Shown one piece after another: positions 60,644-64,000 of a stretch of DNA of 64,000 nt. Below the pieces are notes generated by a model. That model was given only the letters and a program-made list of their open reading frames with translations, did no database searches and was not told the DNA's origin. How positions within the stretch are numbered: the stretch's first letter is position 1; each line of letters starts with the position of its first letter. A program made the translations under genes and the position numbers. The stretch spans positions 661,448-725,447 of the forward strand of contig CP054182.1 in assembly GCA_015709675.1 (NCBI GenBank), in the 5' to 3' direction. This DNA is from Ignavibacteriales bacterium. GTDB lineage: Bacteria; Bacteroidota; Ignavibacteria; Ignavibacteriales; Ignavibacteriaceae.

Positions 60644-60659
60644 TGCAGATATTAATACA

Positions 60660-60998
60660 TTATTTTAACAAATCGGAATTCTTGTCTATATAGCCGTCAC
60701 GCACCAGTGATTCATATGACCGGTAGGTAACAACGGTCACTTCCTCACCTTCAGAAAATCCCTTTGCTTCAATTTTTACACCGCCGATCTCCTTGCTGAT
60801 TTTCACTTCCGCAAGAAGCCGGTCTGTTTCAATAAGTTTATATTCATCCCTGCTCCGTTTTTCTTTCAGATTCGAAAGGCCATACTGCAGTCCCTTCTTT
60901 GCGTTGGCATAGGCCTTATCCAGCTGCTCCGTACCGGAAGCAGAAAGGGTAAATGAAATGAGAATAACGAGAAAAAGGGATAAGATTATATGTTTCAT
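60660..60998 (-). CDS. Small secreted protein of unknown function
   Basis: 112 residues with a signal peptide (MKHIILSLFLVILISFTLSASG). The mature part is charged and partly helical (LDKAYANAKKGLQYGLSNLKEKRSRDEYKLIETDRLLAEVKISKEIGG). No family is recognised. It is the last gene of the lysA-glycosyltransferase-META unit (29 bp after the META gene). Confidence 0.6.
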   Translation of the reverse strand: MKHIILSLFLVILISFTLSASGTEQLDKAYANAKKGLQYGLSNLKEKRSRDEYKLIETDRLLAEVKISKEIGGVKIEAKGFSEGEEVTVVTYRSYESLVRDGYIDKNSDLLK

Positions 60999-61027
60999 GG
61001 TTCCGCCCGCCTGAAGTTAAATGAAAG

Positions 61028-61447
61028 TTAATCTTTTTTCCGGAATACACCGATCAGTGTGGATTTATAGTAGAGATATAATTTCTCTTCCCTGATCTCC
61101 CAGAAAAAAGCTGATTTAAGCATATGGACAAGCTTTTGCTCCGTTTCAAAAGACCCTTCGCAGAAATCAACCGGCTGGCTGAAATTATTAAAGAAAATCT
61201 TATTGCCGGTTATGCGGTAGTCCCCTGTGATATCATTGCAGCCGCCGGTAGCATAGAATTTATCGTTAGTGCGGTCCATGCGCAGACTCGGGGGAGCAGC
61301 AGCTTTGGAATAATCCACCGTATATACGGTATCGGCAAGCCATTCGTAGCGGGTGAGCGCATCAAGAGAATCAACCGGCTCGCGGTCACATGCCTGCAGC
61401 AGCATTACTACGGAAAGCAGTGTAAAAAGATATCTGAGTGAAATCAT
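61028..61447 (-). CDS. META domain lipoprotein
   Basis: 139 residues. A lipobox VVMLLQAC gives a lipid-anchored cysteine at about residue 20. The META-domain signature is YATGGCNDITGDYRITGNKIFF, with the second half QKLVHMLKSAFFWEIREEKLYLYY. Relatives (HslJ type) are linked to heat or antibiotic tolerance in some bacteria; the role here is unknown. It is 16 bp downstream of the glycosyltransferase gene. Confidence 0.83.
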   Translation of the reverse strand: MISLRYLFTLLSVVMLLQACDREPVDSLDALTRYEWLADTVYTVDYSKAAAPPSLRMDRTNDKFYATGGCNDITGDYRITGNKIFFNNFSQPVDFCEGSFETEQKLVHMLKSAFFWEIREEKLYLYYKSTLIGVFRKKD

Positions 61448-61463
61448 CCGGGAAACTTTATCC

Positions 61464-62576
61464 TTACTTTTTTACGTCTTTGTTATAAAAATCAATTACT
61501 CTGCCGGTTAGTACGCTAAGATCAAAATGTGTAACTGCCCGGGCGCGCGAAGCTGTGCTCATACGGCTCCGCAGTTCTTTGTCATCAACAAGCCGGCTGA
61601 TTTTAGCGGCAAGATCATCACCATCCTTCACCTGGAAAAGGAGAGAGGTTTCTCCATCAACTGCTATATCAAGAATACCGTCGCTGTTAGAACAGACCGA
61701 GGGTACGCCCATTGAAAGCGCCTCAGCAAGAGCGATGCCGAATGCTTCGTTATGTGAAGGAAAGACGAATATATCCAGCGCTGCCAGTACGGTGCGCACA
61801 TCTTTCCGGAAGCCGGTGAATATCATATTCTGAAGCTCAGCATCACGGGCAAGTTTTTTAATTCCTTCAGCGTAATCATCCTCTCCTTTGCTTGCTTCTC
61901 CTACAATGAGATATTTTATGCCGCGGTGTTTTTTATTCAGAATGCCGGCAGCGTGTATCATCTCTTCATGTCCCTTGCCCTTGCTGAACCGTGCTAACAT
62001 GCCGATGAGAATTTCATCATCGGCGATGCTGAACTCTTTACGCAGCAGAGAGCGGTCGGCTTTTGCCGGATCAAAATGAGCAGTATCAATTGCATTATGA
62101 AGCAGATCAATCCGTTCCGGATTAACCGGAGTGGTATCAGCCAGATTTTTTTCAATCACCCTGCTGATAGCAAAAGCACGGGTTACCCGGCTGTAAATCC
62201 AGCGGTGAAGCGCATCCTTTTTTACAATAAAGGAGCCAACCTGTTTGGTAAGATACAGAGGGGAAGAAATTCCGGCAATGCGTAAAGCAGGTACCAGTAC
62301 CCAAAGGTCTTTTGAGGCCTGGGTATGCAGAAGATCATAGCGGTTCTTTTTAAGAAGCCGGGTGAGTTTAAAGATTTCAGCGGGATGAAAATAACCGGAT
62401 GCTTTAACGGGATAGACGGAAAGTTTCTGTTGCCCGGCTTCATGAAAAAGTTTGGAATCAGGATACGCCAGCAGATCAACCTGATGACCGCGTGCTATAA
62501 GCTGATGCATACAGGTAAGGGTGTACATTTCCATCCCTCCCCAGCTTCGCGACAGGCATGAATAGAGGATTCTCAT
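61464..62576 (-). CDS. Glycosyltransferase family 4 protein
   Basis: 370 residues of GT-B fold. The N-terminal acceptor domain starts MRILYSCLSRSWGGMEMYTL and the donor domain carries LIGMLARFSKGKGHEEMIHA and the E-x7-E motif FVFPSHNEAFGIALAEALSMGVPSVCSNSDGI. It transfers a sugar from a nucleotide donor to an envelope glycan or lipid; the acceptor is unknown. It lies 3 bp after lysA, so it is probably translated from the same message. Confidence 0.93.
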   Translation of the reverse strand: MRILYSCLSRSWGGMEMYTLTCMHQLIARGHQVDLLAYPDSKLFHEAGQQKLSVYPVKASGYFHPAEIFKLTRLLKKNRYDLLHTQASKDLWVLVPALRIAGISSPLYLTKQVGSFIVKKDALHRWIYSRVTRAFAISRVIEKNLADTTPVNPERIDLLHNAIDTAHFDPAKADRSLLRKEFSIADDEILIGMLARFSKGKGHEEMIHAAGILNKKHRGIKYLIVGEASKGEDDYAEGIKKLARDAELQNMIFTGFRKDVRTVLAALDIFVFPSHNEAFGIALAEALSMGVPSVCSNSDGILDIAVDGETSLLFQVKDGDDLAAKISRLVDDKELRSRMSTASRARAVTHFDLSVLTGRVIDFYNKDVKK

Positions 62577-62579
62577 CGG

Positions 62580-63860
62580 TTACGGGCTGTTTTTTTCCAG
62601 CAGTTCCGCTTCATCATACAACAGATGATCATACGTCTCACGGCTGCGGATGAGGCGGAAGGAGTTTCCCTCAACAATCACTTCGGGGACTCTCCTGCGG
62701 GCGTTATAGTTTGAGGACATAACCATGCCATAGGCACCGGCAGACATTACCGCAAGCAGATCATCGTGTTCGGGTGACTGCAATGCCCGGCGGCGGGTGA
62801 AGAAGTCACCGCTCTCACAGACCGGACCGACCACATCAGTAACCACTTCGGGAATATCCTCACGAAGGATAAGGGGCTGCACATGGTGATAGGCATCGTA
62901 TATACTGGGGCGCAGCAGGTCATTCATCGCGCCGTCGGTAACAATAAAGTGTTTGTCGTCAGCTTCTTTGATATATAATACCTTTACCACAAGAATACCG
63001 CCGTTGCCGGTGAGGTAGCGGCCGGGTTCAAAGAAGATATCACAATCAAGCTCCTTAAGTGCCGGGCTGATAACGGATGCCAGTTCATCGGGGGTGAACG
63101 GAGTTTCATCTTCATAGCGGATGCCGATGCCGCCGCCAATGTCAAAATGCTCCAGATGAAGACCGCTTCTCTTTACTTCAAAATAAACTTCAGCGAGTTT
63201 TTCAACCGCTTCCTTAAAGGGTGCGGTGGTGGTAATCTGCGAGCCTATGTGCATATCAATGCCGGTAAAACGGACGTGCGGGAACTCAGCGGGATTTTTA
63301 TATATATTTAAAGCCAGCGGTTTGCTGATGCCGAATTTGTTTTCGCTTAAGCCGGTGGATATATAGGGATGCGTCTGCGGATTAACATCGGGGTTGACGC
63401 GGACTGCCACGGGTGCGGTTATGCCCATCTCACCGGCGATGCGGTTAATGAGAGCGATTTCATCCTTTGACTCCGCCTTAATCATGATGACCCCCTGCTC
63501 AAGTCCGGCACGGATTTCAGCGGCGGTTTTGCCGACTCCGGTCAGAATCATCTCGCTTCCCTTAACTCCTGCTTTCATGGCACGGAGCATCTCTCCTTCG
63601 GAGTTGACATCCATTCCCGCGCCCAGTTTGTGAAATTCTCTGATTACCGACAGGTTGGCATTGGACTTCACCGCATAGAAAATCCGGTGCCTGACATCCT
63701 TGAATGCGCGGGCGAAAGAGGTGTACTGATCGCGGAAGTGAGCCGCGCTGTAAATATAAACCGGGGTGCCATACCGATTCGCGATATCCTCAACACAAAC
63801 ATCACCGCAGAAAAGTTTCTGACCGCGGTAATGAAAATCACCGAAAGACTCCTGAGACAT
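62580..63860 (-). CDS. lysA: Diaminopimelate decarboxylase
   Basis: 426 residues. This PLP enzyme makes L-lysine from meso-diaminopimelate. The PLP lysine lies in FYAVKSNANLSVI, HIGSQI and GGGIGIRY contact the phosphate, EPGRYLTGNGG is the conserved loop and GPVCESGDFF carries the active-site cysteine. MSAGAYGMVMSSNYN closes the domain. It is the first gene of a four-gene minus-strand unit. Linking lysine/peptidoglycan precursor metabolism with a glycosyltransferase hints at an envelope role for the operon, which is inference. Confidence 0.96.
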   Translation of the reverse strand: MSQESFGDFHYRGQKLFCGDVCVEDIANRYGTPVYIYSAAHFRDQYTSFARAFKDVRHRIFYAVKSNANLSVIREFHKLGAGMDVNSEGEMLRAMKAGVKGSEMILTGVGKTAAEIRAGLEQGVIMIKAESKDEIALINRIAGEMGITAPVAVRVNPDVNPQTHPYISTGLSENKFGISKPLALNIYKNPAEFPHVRFTGIDMHIGSQITTTAPFKEAVEKLAEVYFEVKRSGLHLEHFDIGGGIGIRYEDETPFTPDELASVISPALKELDCDIFFEPGRYLTGNGGILVVKVLYIKEADDKHFIVTDGAMNDLLRPSIYDAYHHVQPLILREDIPEVVTDVVGPVCESGDFFTRRRALQSPEHDDLLAVMSAGAYGMVMSSNYNARRRVPEVIVEGNSFRLIRSRETYDHLLYDEAELLEKNSP

Positions 63861-64000
63861 GAGCTGCTTAGTTACTGAAAGAAAGGGTGCAATTTACGAA
63901 AAAATAACAGGTTCTTTTCCTCAAATGTATTGCGGGGAAATAACCGGAGCGGAATCACTATTCTTGAGGCTGATCAGATAATTCCTGCCAATACCCAAAG

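Overview
The window (about 46% GC by eye) looks like chromosome from a free-living Gram-negative bacterium of the Bacteroidota/Chlorobiota/Ignavibacteriota group. The support is a decayed T9SS sorting tail, DUF3078 and DUF4199 proteins, a TonB receptor with a carboxypeptidase-regulatory-like N-terminus, an OmpA-type wall protein and a very long multi-PAS kinase. This placement is inferred from gene content; no rRNA or tRNA gene was seen.

Layout. 0-7.1 kb: a minus-strand ion-channel operon (DUF481, bestrophin, K+ channel, F420 reductase-like); a PfpI/DJ-1 enzyme divergent from an HxlR regulator with a palindromic operator; DUF1697, SnoaL and mnmE. 7.1-14 kb: a repeat-filled spacer, a multi-PAS histidine kinase broken by one in-frame TGA, DUF1761, and a T9SS-tail remnant. 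14-25.5 kb: DUF3078-mscL-XRE-GroES, pyruvate kinase, a sugar transferase, a beta-carbonic anhydrase operon, an MDR oxidoreductase, a DNA ligase homologue that lacks the catalytic lysine, an alanyl-tRNA editing protein and two related-looking membrane proteins.

25.5-45.4 kb is an accessory/defence-rich zone mixed with ordinary genes. It holds an AAA/DUF4143 ATPase preceded by three palindromic repeats, an Mrr endonuclease gene broken by an in-frame TAA, a tripartite hipBST toxin-antitoxin operon with paired operators, and one overlapping operon hsdM - AlbA_2/HATPase - hsdS - SIR2 - HerA - hsdR. That operon joins a type I restriction system to a SIR2-HerA module. It lies between two copies of an ~86-bp GC-rich direct repeat, and an AT-rich segment running from mid-hsdS through herA looks imported.

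45.4-64 kb: fumC-CDGSH, two TonB receptors (one with a likely metal-regulator box), a nitroreductase with an operator inside its promoter, OmpA, a NarL-type two-component operon, a DUF4097 solenoid protein, and a lysA-glycosyltransferase-META operon. Intergenic regions carry several dispersed repeat families (MITE-like ~95-bp elements, GC-rich palindromes, 31-, 149- and ~277-bp tandem repeats). The hexamer TATATA is strikingly common everywhere except in the presumed imported SIR2-HerA block.
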